DNA from: an uncultured Rhodospirillaceae bacterium
Lineage (GTDB): Bacteria; Pseudomonadota; Alphaproteobacteria; Rhodospirillales; Casp-alpha2
Direction: 5' to 3'
Assembly: GCA_913030825.1 (NCBI GenBank)
Contig: CAJWCU010000005.1
Coordinates: 1-64,000 of the forward strand
Length of the DNA stretch: 64,000 bases
The translations under genes and the position numbers were made by a program. Below the pieces are notes generated by a model that was given only the letters and a program-made list of their open reading frames with translations, searched no databases and was not told the DNA's origin. The stretch's first letter is position 1, and each line of letters starts with the position of its first letter. Positions 54,160 to 62,826 of the stretch are shown one piece after another.

Positions 54160-54414
54160 ATGACGCGCCATTCTCTTGATCTAGGTGAGATACCTGGCTG
54201 GCCAACTGCCATGTCTCGAGAAACTGCGGCAGCATATCTCTCTCTCTCGCCACAGAGATTCGACCGCCACTTGAGACCACAACTAAGAGAAATCCGGTTT
54301 GGACGGTCTGTCCGGTTCAGTCGACAGGATATTGACGCGCTAGTCGAAATTTTAGCGGACGCGAGCATGAGCCCTGAAGAAAAAGCAGCATATGAAGCTC
54401 TAGAAAATCTCTAA
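54160..54414 (+). CDS. AlpA/excisionase-like small DNA-binding protein
   Basis: An 84-residue protein with a MerR-type winged helix at about residues 18-58 (MSRETAAAYLSLSPQRFD and the R-F-G-R-S-V-R-F-S wing), as in AlpA and Xis proteins that control excision of integrative elements. An AAAGGA ribosome site precedes the ATG. With no integrase nearby it is probably a leftover of the islet's recombination module, or it regulates the divergent ParB-Mrr pair. Confidence 0.75.
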   Translation: MTRHSLDLGEIPGWPTAMSRETAAAYLSLSPQRFDRHLRPQLREIRFGRSVRFSRQDIDALVEILADASMSPEEKAAYEALENL

Positions 54415-54601
54415 GCGACGGCTTAGAGCAACGGACTGATTTTCCGTATCTCAGATTTTTGGAAAAAGCAGCGGAGTCTTCTAACATATTGAAATTATAT
54501 AAGTAATTTACGCATCGATTGCCGTCGGTCGCGCGTATTTTGATCTATTCGGATCAAAACTCACCAAGTTTTGCAGAATTTTACTTGGATTTATAAAAGC
54601 A

Positions 54602-54636
54602 AAAGCCCCCAAAATCGCTAAGGATTCCAGGGGCTT
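54602..54636 (-). terminator. Terminator of the tRNA-Met gene
   Basis: On the minus strand AAGCCCC ... GGGGCTT forms a 7-bp stem with a 20-base loop, followed by a T-rich tail (CTTTTGCTTTTAT). It lies three bases after the tRNA CCA end. Confidence 0.75.
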
Positions 54637-54639
54637 GAA

Positions 54640-54716
54640 TGGTAGCGGAGGAGGGACTCGAACCCCCGACACGCGGATTATGATTCCGCTGCTCTAACCA
54701 GCTGAGCTACTCCGCC
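54640..54716 (-). tRNA. tRNA-Met (CAT), elongator
   Basis: A 77-base gene with encoded CCA. Acceptor GGCGGAG pairs with CTCCGCT (one G-T), D arm GCTC...GAGC, anticodon stem GCGGA/TCCGC with loop ATCATAA (anticodon CAT), T arm GGGGG/CCCTC-type with TTCGAGT loop. The sequence resembles elongator tRNA-Met rather than tRNA-Ile2. Its 3' end is the attachment site for the islets. Confidence 0.95.
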
Positions 54717-54768
54717 CCAGGGCGTATGCCGGCGCGGGCGGGTTGGCCTTGCGCAACGGCGTGGTGGG

Positions 54769-54796
54769 GTTTAAGGCCCCCACGCGCGGGTGTCAA
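54769..54796 (-). promoter_or_regulatory. Sigma-70 promoter of the tRNA-Met gene
   Basis: On the minus strand a perfect TTGACA (54796-54791), a 16-base spacer and TTAAAC (54774-54769). Transcription should start near 54762, about 45 bases before the tRNA. Confidence 0.7.
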
Positions 54797-54904
54797 GAAA
54801 GACCTCGCCTTCGGCGGCAAAGGGGGGAAATTTCTATCGGTCCCGGCGGCCGGACCGGCCGCACGGATGCACCCGGCGTTACCGGGTTTTGCGAACCTTA
54901 GGGC

Positions 54905-55102
54905 TCAGGCGCCGCCCCAGCGCCAATCGCCGCGCTGGTTTCGAGGGCCGCAGGCATTGCGCGCGCCCTTCATCATCCGGTCCTTCGCAGCGGACGGGCG
55001 TTTCTTGGCCGAAGCCGAAGATTTTCCGCGCACCATCTCGTTTTCAAGGCGTTCGAGTTCGGTCCGCTTGATCTGCCGCTTGGCGGCTCTGTCGTTCACC
55101 AT
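54905..55102 (-). CDS. Small basic hypothetical protein
   Basis: A 65-residue Arg/Lys-rich protein with GAGGG just before the ATG. The first 40 residues form a charged helix (RQIKRTELERLENEMVRG), the tail is Gly/Arg/Trp-rich. No family recognised. A CRP-type site lies 77-92 bp upstream. Confidence 0.6.
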   Translation of the reverse strand: MVNDRAAKRQIKRTELERLENEMVRGKSSASAKKRPSAAKDRMMKGARNACGPRNQRGDWRWGGA

Positions 55103-55178
55103 GTCACCCTCGCCGAAGCTGTCAGGTATTTGTCAGGTAGCAGTTTCTCCCTGGTACCAAAGACCTGGACGAAAGTAA

Positions 55179-55194
55179 TGTGATGTATGTCACA
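55179..55194. promoter_or_regulatory. CRP/FNR-family binding site
   Basis: TGTGATGTATGTCACA, a perfect TGTGA-N6-TCACA palindrome, the CRP consensus. It is placed to regulate the minus-strand gene at 54905-55102. Confidence 0.55.
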
Positions 55195-55240
55195 AAACGA
55201 TGAATTCGCTTGTGGATGGAATCCGAAACACAGCGGCCCA

Positions 55241-55259
55241 AAGTGCCACTTCGGCACTT
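55241..55259. other. Short hairpin
   Basis: AAGTGCC-ACTTC-GGCACTT, a 7-bp stem with a 5-base loop, 56 bases after the lipoprotein gene stop on the minus strand. Could be part of a weak terminator; the T-run is too short to be sure. Confidence 0.4.
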
Positions 55260-55314
55260 CGGGGCTCCATACTCATCTGTTTAAGTTGATATTTTCAGGA
55301 TTCAGATTGAGGCA

Positions 55315-55854
55315 TTAACGAAAGGGGGGCGCGCTGGAGAATGTCTCGTCCGACGTCCCCGCACCCTCGCTTTCTGCTTGGCTGGTGGTTTCGTTCATCC
55401 TGTTCAGCTTGGCTTGCGAATCCTTCCGGATCGTGCGGCTGAGGTGTTCGTGAGCCTGGCGCAGGAGTGCCTGCGTCGCCTGGGGCGAGGCGGTCTTCGG
55501 TGCCGGGGCCTGGTAGCCGGACGCCAGCCAGGGCCGGTCCGCCGTATCGCCTTTGGGCATGGCGCGGATCACCGGTTCCGGGTCCTTGACCCAGGAATTG
55601 ACCATGGCCGGGGCTTGGTATTCGGCCGGTGCGGGTTTTTCCGGCGCGTCGTAGCGCGACGGATGCTTGCCATAGTAATTGACCAGCCGACGGTCCTCGC
55701 CGGCGACCGGCTCGCGGTAGCATTCCACGCCGCCGCCAAGCGCCGCGTAGCAATAGGTCGGCTCGTAATCGATGACACCTTCTTCGTACTTGTCCACGTA
55801 TCCACACGCGGTCAAGGCGAGCGAAAAGGCGATCGCTGCGATGATCTTTTTCAT
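55315..55854 (-). CDS. Putative lipoprotein
   Basis: A 179-residue protein starting M-K-K-I-I-A-A-I-A-F with lipobox L-T-A-C, so lipid-anchored in the envelope. After the lipobox, two Cys and a Tyr-rich segment (Y-E-P-T-Y-C-Y-A-A-L-G-G-G-V-E-C-Y) are followed by a Pro/Ala-rich disordered tail. The C-Y-A-A-L-G-x-V-x-C-Y core is seen in small alphaproteobacterial lipoproteins of unknown function. A CtrA-like TTAG-N7-TTAA element lies 60-74 bp upstream. Confidence 0.75.
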   Translation of the reverse strand: MKKIIAAIAFSLALTACGYVDKYEEGVIDYEPTYCYAALGGGVECYREPVAGEDRRLVNYYGKHPSRYDAPEKPAPAEYQAPAMVNSWVKDPEPVIRAMPKGDTADRPWLASGYQAPAPKTASPQATQALLRQAHEHLSRTIRKDSQAKLNRMNETTSQAESEGAGTSDETFSSAPPFR

Positions 55855-55913
55855 GGGTGTTCTATCCCATCCTGCGTCTGTAGTTCGTCCCAGTACAGGA
55901 TGGCACCCGATGG

Positions 55914-55928
55914 TTAGCAAGGGGTTAA
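55914..55928. promoter_or_regulatory. CtrA-like box
   Basis: TTAG-N7-TTAA, one mismatch from the TTAA-N7-TTAA CtrA consensus, upstream of the lipoprotein gene. Position is plausible for cell-cycle control but a single imperfect match is weak evidence. Confidence 0.3.
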
Positions 55929-55936
55929 CGTAGAAT

Positions 55937-56749
55937 TCAGCCGCCCTTGAAAATCGCCGAGACCTCCTTCGTCGTCGGCAGGCCGTCGACCCAGGTAAAG
56001 GTGCCGGGCTCCAGCATTTCCCGAGCACTTTCCATGACCTTTGCGAACCCGGCGCGGAAAAGCGATCCGCCGACGCTCAGGCGCTTGACGCCGAGGTCTT
56101 CGAAATCGGCGACGGACAGGGTGAAGCCGGGCAGCCCGGCCAGAACGTTGACCGGCCGGTCGACGGAAGAAACGACGGACCTGATTTCCGCGGCTGTCTT
56201 CAGCCCCGGCGCGTAGAGCACATCGGCTCCGGCTTCCTGATAGGCCTGCAGCCGCTTGATCGTGTCGTCCAGGTCGGGATTGCCGCGGATCAGGTTTTCC
56301 GCCCGCGCCGTCAGGACGAAAGCCGGCTCGAGCCCGCGCACGGCTTCGAGCGCCGCCGTCAATCGGTCCACCGCTTCGCCCAGGTCGTAAAGACGTTCGC
56401 CGTCATAGTCCTCGATGGAGCCGCCGGCGAGACCCGTCTGGGCGGCAAGGCGGAAGTTTTCAGCGACGCCTTCGACCGTATCCGCGTAGCCGTTTTCGAA
56501 ATCGGCGTTCACCGGCACGTCGACGGCCGCGGTGAGGTCGCGGAAATGCTGAAAAATTTCCTCAAGCCCCATACTTCCGTCGGGGCGGCCCTGGGCGAAA
56601 TTCATGCCCGCACTGGTCGTCGCCAGTGCCTTAAATCCCATGCCTTCGAGCAGACGGGCCGAGCCGACATCCCAAGGATTGGGAATAACGAAGCAGCCCG
56701 GCGCGTCATGCAGCGCCTGAAAGGCCGCGACTTTCTGGGCATGGTTCAT
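55937..56749 (-). CDS. Isocitrate lyase/PEP mutase superfamily protein
   Basis: A 270-residue TIM-barrel enzyme. Family marks: FVIPNPWDVGSARLLE, F-K-A-L-A-T-T-S-A-G, the metal-binding strand N-A-D-F-E-N-G-Y-A-D, and G-S-I-E-D-Y-D-G-E-R-L-Y. The lid Cys motif of true isocitrate or methylisocitrate lyases (K-K-C-G-H) is absent, so it belongs to the broad group of carboxy-PEP phosphonomutase or oxaloacetase-like proteins. Reaction unknown. It lies 49 bp upstream of the AcuI-type gene start-to-stop on the same strand, possibly cotranscribed. Confidence 0.85.
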   Translation of the reverse strand: MNHAQKVAAFQALHDAPGCFVIPNPWDVGSARLLEGMGFKALATTSAGMNFAQGRPDGSMGLEEIFQHFRDLTAAVDVPVNADFENGYADTVEGVAENFRLAAQTGLAGGSIEDYDGERLYDLGEAVDRLTAALEAVRGLEPAFVLTARAENLIRGNPDLDDTIKRLQAYQEAGADVLYAPGLKTAAEIRSVVSSVDRPVNVLAGLPGFTLSVADFEDLGVKRLSVGGSLFRAGFAKVMESAREMLEPGTFTWVDGLPTTKEVSAIFKGG

Positions 56750-56798
56750 GGGCGTTCCTTTCCCCGGCCGCAGGCCTGCGGCCCGTCAAATCTTGCGG

Positions 56799-57794
56799 CT
56801 AGCCGTTGACGTCGACCACCGTACGGCCGCGCACCTGGCCCTTGAGGATCTTGGTGGCGAGATCCGGTAGGTCGCCGAGCACCGCCGTCTCGGTCAGGGC
56901 GTCCAGCTTGTCCATGGGCAGGTCGGTCGCGATACGGCCCCAGACCTCTTTCCGCCGCGCGGTCGGGCACATCACGCTATCGATGCCGCAGAGGTTCACA
57001 CCCCTAAGCAGGAACGGCAGGACCGTCGTTTTCAATTCCGGGCTGGCGGCCAGGCCGACGGCGGCGCAGCTTGCGCCGTACTGCATGGTCGCCAGCAGCG
57101 TGTGCAGGGTCGGCCCGCCGACGTTGTCGATGGCGCCTGCCCAGCGTTCCCGGCCCAGCGGACCCTTGGGCGCTTCTTCCAGTTCGGCGCGCTCGACGAT
57201 GGTCGCGGCGCCCAGATCCTTCAAAAAGGCGTGGGATTCCTGCCGCCCCGTGGACCCGGCGACCTTGTAGCCCAGTTTGGCCAGGATCGCGGTCGCGACG
57301 GAGCCGACGCCGCCCGACGCCCCCGTCACCAGAACCTCGCCGTCGGCGTCCGGCGTCAGCCCCTGGGCCTCCAGCGTGGTGATCGCCAGCATCGCGGTGA
57401 AGCCCGCCGTGCCGACGGCCATGGCGCGTTTCATGTCCAGCCCCGACGGCATGGGAACGAGCCAATCGCCCTTGACCCGCGCCTTTTGGGCATGGCCGCC
57501 CCAATGGACTTCGCCGACGCGCCAGCCGGTCAGGATGACCTCGTCACCGGGTTTGTAGTCGGGATGATCCGAGGTTTCGACGACGCCTGAGAAATCGACG
57601 CCTGAGACATGCGGATAATCGCGCACCAGCCGCCCCAGGCCGTTGATCACCATGCCGTCCTTGTAATTGACGGTCGAATACTTGACCGCAACGGTAACGT
57701 CACCGTCGGGCAATTGCGCTTCGTCGATGTCCTGAATGGCGGACGACACCTTGCCGTCGGTTTCTTCCAGCATAAGGGCTTTGAACGTAGCCAT
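56799..57794 (-). CDS. acuI: Acryloyl-CoA reductase / YhdH-type quinone oxidoreductase
   Basis: A 331-residue MDR-superfamily protein starting after GGAGA at M-A-T-F-K-A-L-M-L. Marks: NYKDGMVINGLG, V-S-G-V-D-F-S-G-V-V, GDEVILTGWRVGEVHWGG, and nucleotide-binding V-T-G-A-S-G-G-V-G-S-V. This sequence style is that of AcuI/YhdH, which reduces acryloyl-CoA to propionyl-CoA with NADPH and detoxifies acrylate. No zinc ligands, as usual for this branch. No other acu or dmd genes are visible, so a detoxifying role is more likely than DMSP catabolism. Confidence 0.88.
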   Translation of the reverse strand: MATFKALMLEETDGKVSSAIQDIDEAQLPDGDVTVAVKYSTVNYKDGMVINGLGRLVRDYPHVSGVDFSGVVETSDHPDYKPGDEVILTGWRVGEVHWGGHAQKARVKGDWLVPMPSGLDMKRAMAVGTAGFTAMLAITTLEAQGLTPDADGEVLVTGASGGVGSVATAILAKLGYKVAGSTGRQESHAFLKDLGAATIVERAELEEAPKGPLGRERWAGAIDNVGGPTLHTLLATMQYGASCAAVGLAASPELKTTVLPFLLRGVNLCGIDSVMCPTARRKEVWGRIATDLPMDKLDALTETAVLGDLPDLATKILKGQVRGRTVVDVNG

Positions 57795-57889
57795 GGGGAT
57801 TCTCCGGGATCGGTTGTTCGATGGATCGGGCTTCCCATGGGTGTAGAGAAGCCCCCGGCCCGGGTCAACGGGCGACCGCGTCCCCTGGA

Positions 57890-58930
57890 TCAGCCGGCAA
57901 GCCGCCAGGAAAGCGTCTCGCCCCCCTTGAAGGCCACGACCTTTTCGCCGGCCGCCGCCTCGACGGCCTCCGGCACGGTCCAGTCGGCGCGTTCCAGGGT
58001 CACCGTCGCCTCGTTGACGGGCAGGCCGTAGAACGCCGGACCGTTCAGGGAGGCAAAAGCCTCCAGTTTGTCCAAGGCACCCAGTTCGTCGAATACCTGG
58101 GCATAAAGCTCGATCGCCGTGGCGGCGGTGAAGATACCGGCACAGCCACAAGCCGTTTCCTTGGTATGGGCGGCGTGCGGCGCCGTGTCGGTGCCCAGGA
58201 AGAACTTGGGGCTGCCCGAGGCGACGGCCCGGCGGAGTGCCTGACGATGGACCTCGCGCTTGGCGATAGGCAGGCAATAAAGATGCGGGCGGATGCCGCC
58301 CTTGAAGATGTCCGTGCGGTTGATGGCCAGGTGATGGGCCGTCACGGTGGCGCCGATGTTCGGCCCCGCGCCCTCGACGAATTCAGCCGCATTGGCCGTC
58401 GTGATGTGCTCTAGAACGATCTTGAGGTCCGGAATGTGGGTCACCAGCGGGCCGAGGATCCGTTCGATGAACACGGCCTCGCGGTCGAAGATATCGACCT
58501 CGGCGTCCGTGACCTCGCCGTGCAACAGCAACGGCATGCCGATCTCGGCCATTTTCTCCAACACGCCCTGAACCTTGGCGATGTCGGTGACGCCACTGTC
58601 GGAATTGGTCGTCGCCCCGGCGGGATAGTATTTCACCGCCGTCAGCACGCCGTCGGCATGGCCGGCGGCGAGGTCCGCCGGGTCCGTGTTGTCCGTGAGG
58701 TACGCCGTCATCAGCGGCGTGAAGTCGACGCTGTCCGGCACCACGGCCAAAATCCGGTCGCGGTAGGCCGCCGCCATGGCCGCCGTGGTCACCGGCGGCA
58801 CCAGGTTCGGCATGACGATGGCGCGGGCCATCTGGCGGGCCGTATGGGGGACGACGGCGGCCATCATGGCGCCATCGCGGAAATGCACATGCCAGTCATC
58901 GGGCCGGCGGATTGTCAGGGTATCGGTCAT
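57890..58930 (-). CDS. pyrC: Dihydroorotase PyrC (class II)
   Basis: A 346-residue dihydroorotase, the length of E. coli PyrC. Zinc ligands H-V-H-F-R-D-G near residue 14, the carboxylated Lys in [13 protein letters not shown], and further His in L-L-H-G-E-V and A-H-H-L are all present. It makes dihydroorotate in pyrimidine synthesis. It lies between acuI and an asparagine synthase gene on the minus strand, with 12 bp to the latter's stop. Confidence 0.95.
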   Translation of the reverse strand: MTDTLTIRRPDDWHVHFRDGAMMAAVVPHTARQMARAIVMPNLVPPVTTAAMAAAYRDRILAVVPDSVDFTPLMTAYLTDNTDPADLAAGHADGVLTAVKYYPAGATTNSDSGVTDIAKVQGVLEKMAEIGMPLLLHGEVTDAEVDIFDREAVFIERILGPLVTHIPDLKIVLEHITTANAAEFVEGAGPNIGATVTAHHLAINRTDIFKGGIRPHLYCLPIAKREVHRQALRRAVASGSPKFFLGTDTAPHAAHTKETACGCAGIFTAATAIELYAQVFDELGALDKLEAFASLNGPAFYGLPVNEATVTLERADWTVPEAVEAAAGEKVVAFKGGETLSWRLAG

Positions 58931-58942
58931 GGGGATATTGGC

Positions 58943-60721
58943 TTACACGGCTTCGCCGAGAACTTCCAGCACGCCGCCGCCCTTGGCGCCGCCCAGGATG
59001 TGATGTTGGTGCCAGACGGCATAGAACAGCAGGGTCCAGGCCGCCTGCATCTCGCGCTTGCCGGCGTTGCGGAACAGCGTCGTCACCGCGTCGGGACGGC
59101 AGATTTCCGAGACCCCCGGCTGCGCCGCGACCAGCGGGCCCAGGCGCCTGCCGTCGGCGACGATCCATTCGCCGACCGGCACGGTGAAGCCGCGCTTGGC
59201 GGCGAAGGGCCGCGACATGGGCACGACCTGTTCCAGCCATTTCCGGAGAATCCATTTGCCGCGCCGCCGTTTGATCTTGAGCCCGTCCGGCAGCGAGAAG
59301 CCGAAGGCCGCTAGCTTGGGATCGAGAAACGGCACCCGCCCCTCAACCCCATGGGCCATCAGGCAGCGGTCCAGCTTGGTCAACAGGTCGTTGGGCAGCC
59401 AATCGGCCATGTCCGTCGCCTGAGCCCGCTGCAACGGCGTCCAACCATGGCCCTGGGCTTCGTCCGCCGCCGCGTCCAGGCCGCCGCGCCAGGCGCGATT
59501 TTCCTCCCGCAGAAGGCCGAGCCCTTCCAGGGTTCCTTTCTCGCGCATGGGACGCCCGCCGAACAGGCGCCAGCGCCCGGCCCGGCGATACCGCCCGTAG
59601 CCGGCGAAGACCTCATCCCCGCCTTCGCCCGAAAGGATCACCTTGATGCCTCTTGATCGCGCCTCGCGGGCCAGCTTGTAGCTGGGTAGGACAGCGTAAT
59701 CCGCAGCCGGGTCGTCCATGGCCGCGGCGATTTCCGGCAGCAGGTCCCAGAAATCCGCCGCGCCGAATTCGACCTCGTGATGCTCGGCGCCAAGATGCCC
59801 GGCGATCTCGCGCGCCAATGCCCGTTCGTCCTGCACGTTCGTGCCGGAGAACCCGGCAGTGAAGGCGACCACGGGCCGTTCGTTCAATCGCGCCATCATG
59901 GCCAGCAATGCCGTGGAATCGATGCCCCCGGAAAAGAACATGCCGTAGGGCACGTCGGAGCGCTGATGCACGCCGACGGCGTCGTCCAGCAATTCGTCCA
60001 GGCGCATCAGGGCAACGCCCTTGGACATCGGTTTCGGCGTTCCGTCGGGCAACACGGCCAGACGGTTGCGGCCGATCACCCGGCCTTTTTCGACGATGAT
60101 CGTCTCACCGGGCAGGACCCGTTCGATCCCGGAAAACGGCGTTTCCCGGCCGCAGGAAAACTGCGTCTGCAGCATTTCGTCCCGCGCGGCGGGGTTGAGG
60201 CGCGCCGTCGCCAGACCCGCCCGGATCAGGGCCTGCGGCTCCGACGCGAAGGCGAATGCCGCGCCCGATTGGGCGACATACAGCGGTTTGATCCCAAACG
60301 GATCGCGGGCCAGCACAAGGCGCCCGTTGGCCCGGTCGTGGATGGCAATGGCGTACATGCCGCGCAAATGTTCGGTAAAGGCGAGGTCTTCGCGCAGATA
60401 AAGCTGCAACGGCACCTCGCAGTCGGACCGCGTCTTGAAGGGGGCGCGGCTCAGATCCAGGCGAACCTCGACGTGATTGTAAATCTCGCCGTTGGCGACC
60501 AGGACCGCTTCGTTACCGTCGGGCCCGGTGGCGGAAATCGGCTGATCGCCGGTTTCCAGATCGATGATCGCCAGGCGCGTCTGCACCAGGCCGACGTCGC
60601 TGTCGACGTGGCGCCCCCGCCCGTCGGGGCCCCGATGGCCCATGGCGTCGGCCAGCGCGTCCAGCACCTCCGCCGCCGGGGCGGAGCCGTCACGCGTCAT
60701 GATCCCTGCGATACCGCACAT
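58943..60721 (-). CDS. asnB: Asparagine synthase (glutamine-hydrolysing)
   Basis: A 592-residue two-domain enzyme: N-terminal class II amidotransferase (Cys2 nucleophile, RGPDG, R-L-A-I-I-D-L, N-G-E-I-Y-N-H) and a C-terminal ATP-pyrophosphatase domain (F-F-S-G-G-I-D-S-T, V-I-L-S-G-E-G-G-D-E-V-F-A-G-Y). Because it heads a glycosyltransferase cluster it may amidate a surface sugar or make Asn for general use; the sequence alone cannot decide. It is the gene directly after the GT4-type gene (9 bp between stop and start). Confidence 0.92.
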   Translation of the reverse strand: MCGIAGIMTRDGSAPAAEVLDALADAMGHRGPDGRGRHVDSDVGLVQTRLAIIDLETGDQPISATGPDGNEAVLVANGEIYNHVEVRLDLSRAPFKTRSDCEVPLQLYLREDLAFTEHLRGMYAIAIHDRANGRLVLARDPFGIKPLYVAQSGAAFAFASEPQALIRAGLATARLNPAARDEMLQTQFSCGRETPFSGIERVLPGETIIVEKGRVIGRNRLAVLPDGTPKPMSKGVALMRLDELLDDAVGVHQRSDVPYGMFFSGGIDSTALLAMMARLNERPVVAFTAGFSGTNVQDERALAREIAGHLGAEHHEVEFGAADFWDLLPEIAAAMDDPAADYAVLPSYKLAREARSRGIKVILSGEGGDEVFAGYGRYRRAGRWRLFGGRPMREKGTLEGLGLLREENRAWRGGLDAAADEAQGHGWTPLQRAQATDMADWLPNDLLTKLDRCLMAHGVEGRVPFLDPKLAAFGFSLPDGLKIKRRRGKWILRKWLEQVVPMSRPFAAKRGFTVPVGEWIVADGRRLGPLVAAQPGVSEICRPDAVTTLFRNAGKREMQAAWTLLFYAVWHQHHILGGAKGGGVLEVLGEAV

Positions 60722-60730
60722 GGGGTTATC

Positions 60731-61759
60731 TTACGTCTTGGTGACGATCGATTGAAAGAATTCCAGATAACGGGCGACGACCTGTTGTTCCGTGAACTCG
60801 GCGTCATAGACCTCGCGGCCGCGCCGCACGATATGTTCGGCCAGTTCGTAATCGTCGATCACCGCCCGGATGGCGCGGGCGAGCGAGTCGGAATCATCGA
60901 CCGGAACCAACACACCCGAGTCCATATGATTGATCAGGGTGCCCGGCCCCATGCTGTCGGCGGCGATCACCGGCACGTCCTGCGCCCAGGCTTCGAGAAC
61001 CACATTGCCCAGGGGTTCGTGCCGTGACGGGCACACGAACAAATCGCAAGCCGCGAACAGAGCAGGCGTATCCTCGCGCCAGCCCAGGAAGCGGACACGG
61101 GGCTTGATGCCCAGGTCTTCCGCCTGCTTTTCTAGGCTCTCCCGCAGCGGCCCCTCACCGGCCAGCCAGAGATAGGTGTTCGGCACCCGCGCCATGGCGC
61201 GCAGCAGCACGTCGAAACCCTTGTTCTCGTGCAACCGCCCGAGTGCGAGGATCAGCGCCGCGTTGTCCGGCGTGTAAAGGGATTTGCGGCTGACGGGCTC
61301 GGCCCGGTCTTCGGAGACGAAGTTCGGCAGATAATGCGCCTTGTCCTTGTCCCACCCCTGTTTGACGATGTGATCGACGATGTCCTGCGTGTTGCCGATC
61401 AAATGGTCGCAGGTCTTGTAGTACTTCAGGTCGTAATATCCGCCCAAGCGGCCGACCTGAACGAAATCGCCCTTCGGCATCATCTTCGACGCCCGGTTCA
61501 TCCAGGTCATGACGATCTGCGGCTGAAACGTCTTGATCTCGTGTTTGAGCGCGCGCGGTGTCCGCCGATCCAGCATCCCGCCGAACGGCAGCTCCAACGG
61601 CTCGATCCCGCCGTCGCGCAGGCTTTGGGCGCGGGCCTTGTTCTCGCGGATCACCACGCGCTGGTTCAACCCGGCGCGGTTCAGGGCACGGACAAGCCGC
61701 ACGAAAAACGCTTCGGCACCGCCGAATTCGGCACCCGCCATGGCCTGCAAGACCTTCAT
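60731..61759 (-). CDS. Glycosyltransferase family 4
   Basis: A 342-residue GT-B glycosyltransferase. N-terminal start M-K-V-L-Q-A-M-A-G-A-E-F-G-G-A-E-A-F with the glycine loop, and C-terminal donor-binding E-x7-E-like segment S-R-H-E-P-L-G-N-V-V-L-E-A-W-A-Q-D. No signal or membrane helices, so cytoplasmic. Builds lipopolysaccharide core or another surface glycan with its neighbours; sugar not readable. Confidence 0.9.
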   Translation of the reverse strand: MKVLQAMAGAEFGGAEAFFVRLVRALNRAGLNQRVVIRENKARAQSLRDGGIEPLELPFGGMLDRRTPRALKHEIKTFQPQIVMTWMNRASKMMPKGDFVQVGRLGGYYDLKYYKTCDHLIGNTQDIVDHIVKQGWDKDKAHYLPNFVSEDRAEPVSRKSLYTPDNAALILALGRLHENKGFDVLLRAMARVPNTYLWLAGEGPLRESLEKQAEDLGIKPRVRFLGWREDTPALFAACDLFVCPSRHEPLGNVVLEAWAQDVPVIAADSMGPGTLINHMDSGVLVPVDDSDSLARAIRAVIDDYELAEHIVRRGREVYDAEFTEQQVVARYLEFFQSIVTKT

Positions 61760-61790
61760 GGCCGCTTTCCTTTTTCGTTCATCGGGGCGC

Positions 61791-62825
61791 TCACGGCAAA
61801 AGCCGCTCCCAAGCCTCGGCCGCGTCGGCCCACAACCATGACCGCCGTTTGGCCAAGGCCGCCGCTTGCTGCGCGGACCAGAGATCGTCGTCGGTCAAAA
61901 GCTTTACGGCCGCCTCGGAGAAGGCCGCGTCCGTCTGGGCGACATATCCCGTTTCGCCATCGGCCACACGTTCGGCCATAGAGCCAAGATCGGTCACCAC
62001 GGCCGGCAGGCCCATGCATTGAGCCTCGGCCACGGACATGCAAAACGTTTCGTTGATGTCACCACGGTACAGCATCACACGGGCCTGGCGGAATTCCTCG
62101 ATAAGGCGCTGCTTGGGCACCGGCCCTTGCAATCGAACACCTTTTTCTTCCAATGCCTTAGCCTTGTCGAGAACTTTCGCCATGACCTCGGCCTTGGCGT
62201 CGCCGGCCGCCCCGTAGACCGCCGCCCCGGTGAACAGGAAAAGTTCCGCCGCCGGCACCTGGGGCTGAATCTCTTGCGCCCACCGATCGAGTAGCCAGTC
62301 GAGCCCGCGCAGCGGGTTGGAGGTGAACACCGCCCGCGGCCCCGGCACCGCCGCCGCCGGCTCGGTCGTGCTGAATTCCTCGGGCAGGCCATAGGGGATG
62401 ACCACCCGGTTCTTGACCGGGCACCATGCGGGATAGGTCGCCGCGTGATAATCGCCGATGAAAACGACGACGTCGGCGTATTTCCAAAGCTTCGAGAGAT
62501 AGCGCCATTTGACCATGTAGGTCGCCGGATTATGGGTCCAGAACACCGTGCGCCCCGCGCGCGGCATCAGAGGCAGGACCTTCTCCCCCCGATTGGCGAT
62601 GAACAAGTCGGCGGTATCGGGCACCCCATCCTTCAGCGGCGCCCAAGACACGCCCTTGTGGGTGACCGCCGCCTTGCAATTGTTATGGACGGAAACCTCG
62701 TGGCCGCGCGCCGACAGTTCTTCCATCAGAGAAACCAGCGAGCTTTCGGCCCCGCCGAGGGGTCGTTCCTCGGGCGTGCGGCCATCGAATTCGATGCCGT
62801 CGTCGGCCAGGACGATCCGCGCCAT
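61791..62825 (-). CDS. Glycosyltransferase, GT-B fold (GT4-like)
   Basis: A 344-residue GT-B protein starting M-A-R-I-V-L-A-D-D-G-I-E. An acceptor-binding L-G-G-A-E-S-S-L-V loop near residue 25 and a donor-site segment E-T-F-C-M-S-V-A-E-A-Q-C-M-G-L-P fit the GT4 group, more distantly than its neighbour. It lies one base after the stop of the GT2 gene, all on one transcript. Confidence 0.85.
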   Translation of the reverse strand: MARIVLADDGIEFDGRTPEERPLGGAESSLVSLMEELSARGHEVSVHNNCKAAVTHKGVSWAPLKDGVPDTADLFIANRGEKVLPLMPRAGRTVFWTHNPATYMVKWRYLSKLWKYADVVVFIGDYHAATYPAWCPVKNRVVIPYGLPEEFSTTEPAAAVPGPRAVFTSNPLRGLDWLLDRWAQEIQPQVPAAELFLFTGAAVYGAAGDAKAEVMAKVLDKAKALEEKGVRLQGPVPKQRLIEEFRQARVMLYRGDINETFCMSVAEAQCMGLPAVVTDLGSMAERVADGETGYVAQTDAAFSEAAVKLLTDDDLWSAQQAAALAKRRSWLWADAAEAWERLLP

Positions 62826-62826
62826 C

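Larger units (their letters stand above)
51849..54639. mobile_element. Islet 2: tRNA-Met-associated defence-like element
   Basis: Bounded by the tRNA fragment at 51849 and the intact tRNA gene at 54640. Clearly AT-richer than the flanking core, showing recent transfer. Carries an excisionase-like gene and the ParB-Mrr pair but no integrase. Confidence 0.75.
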
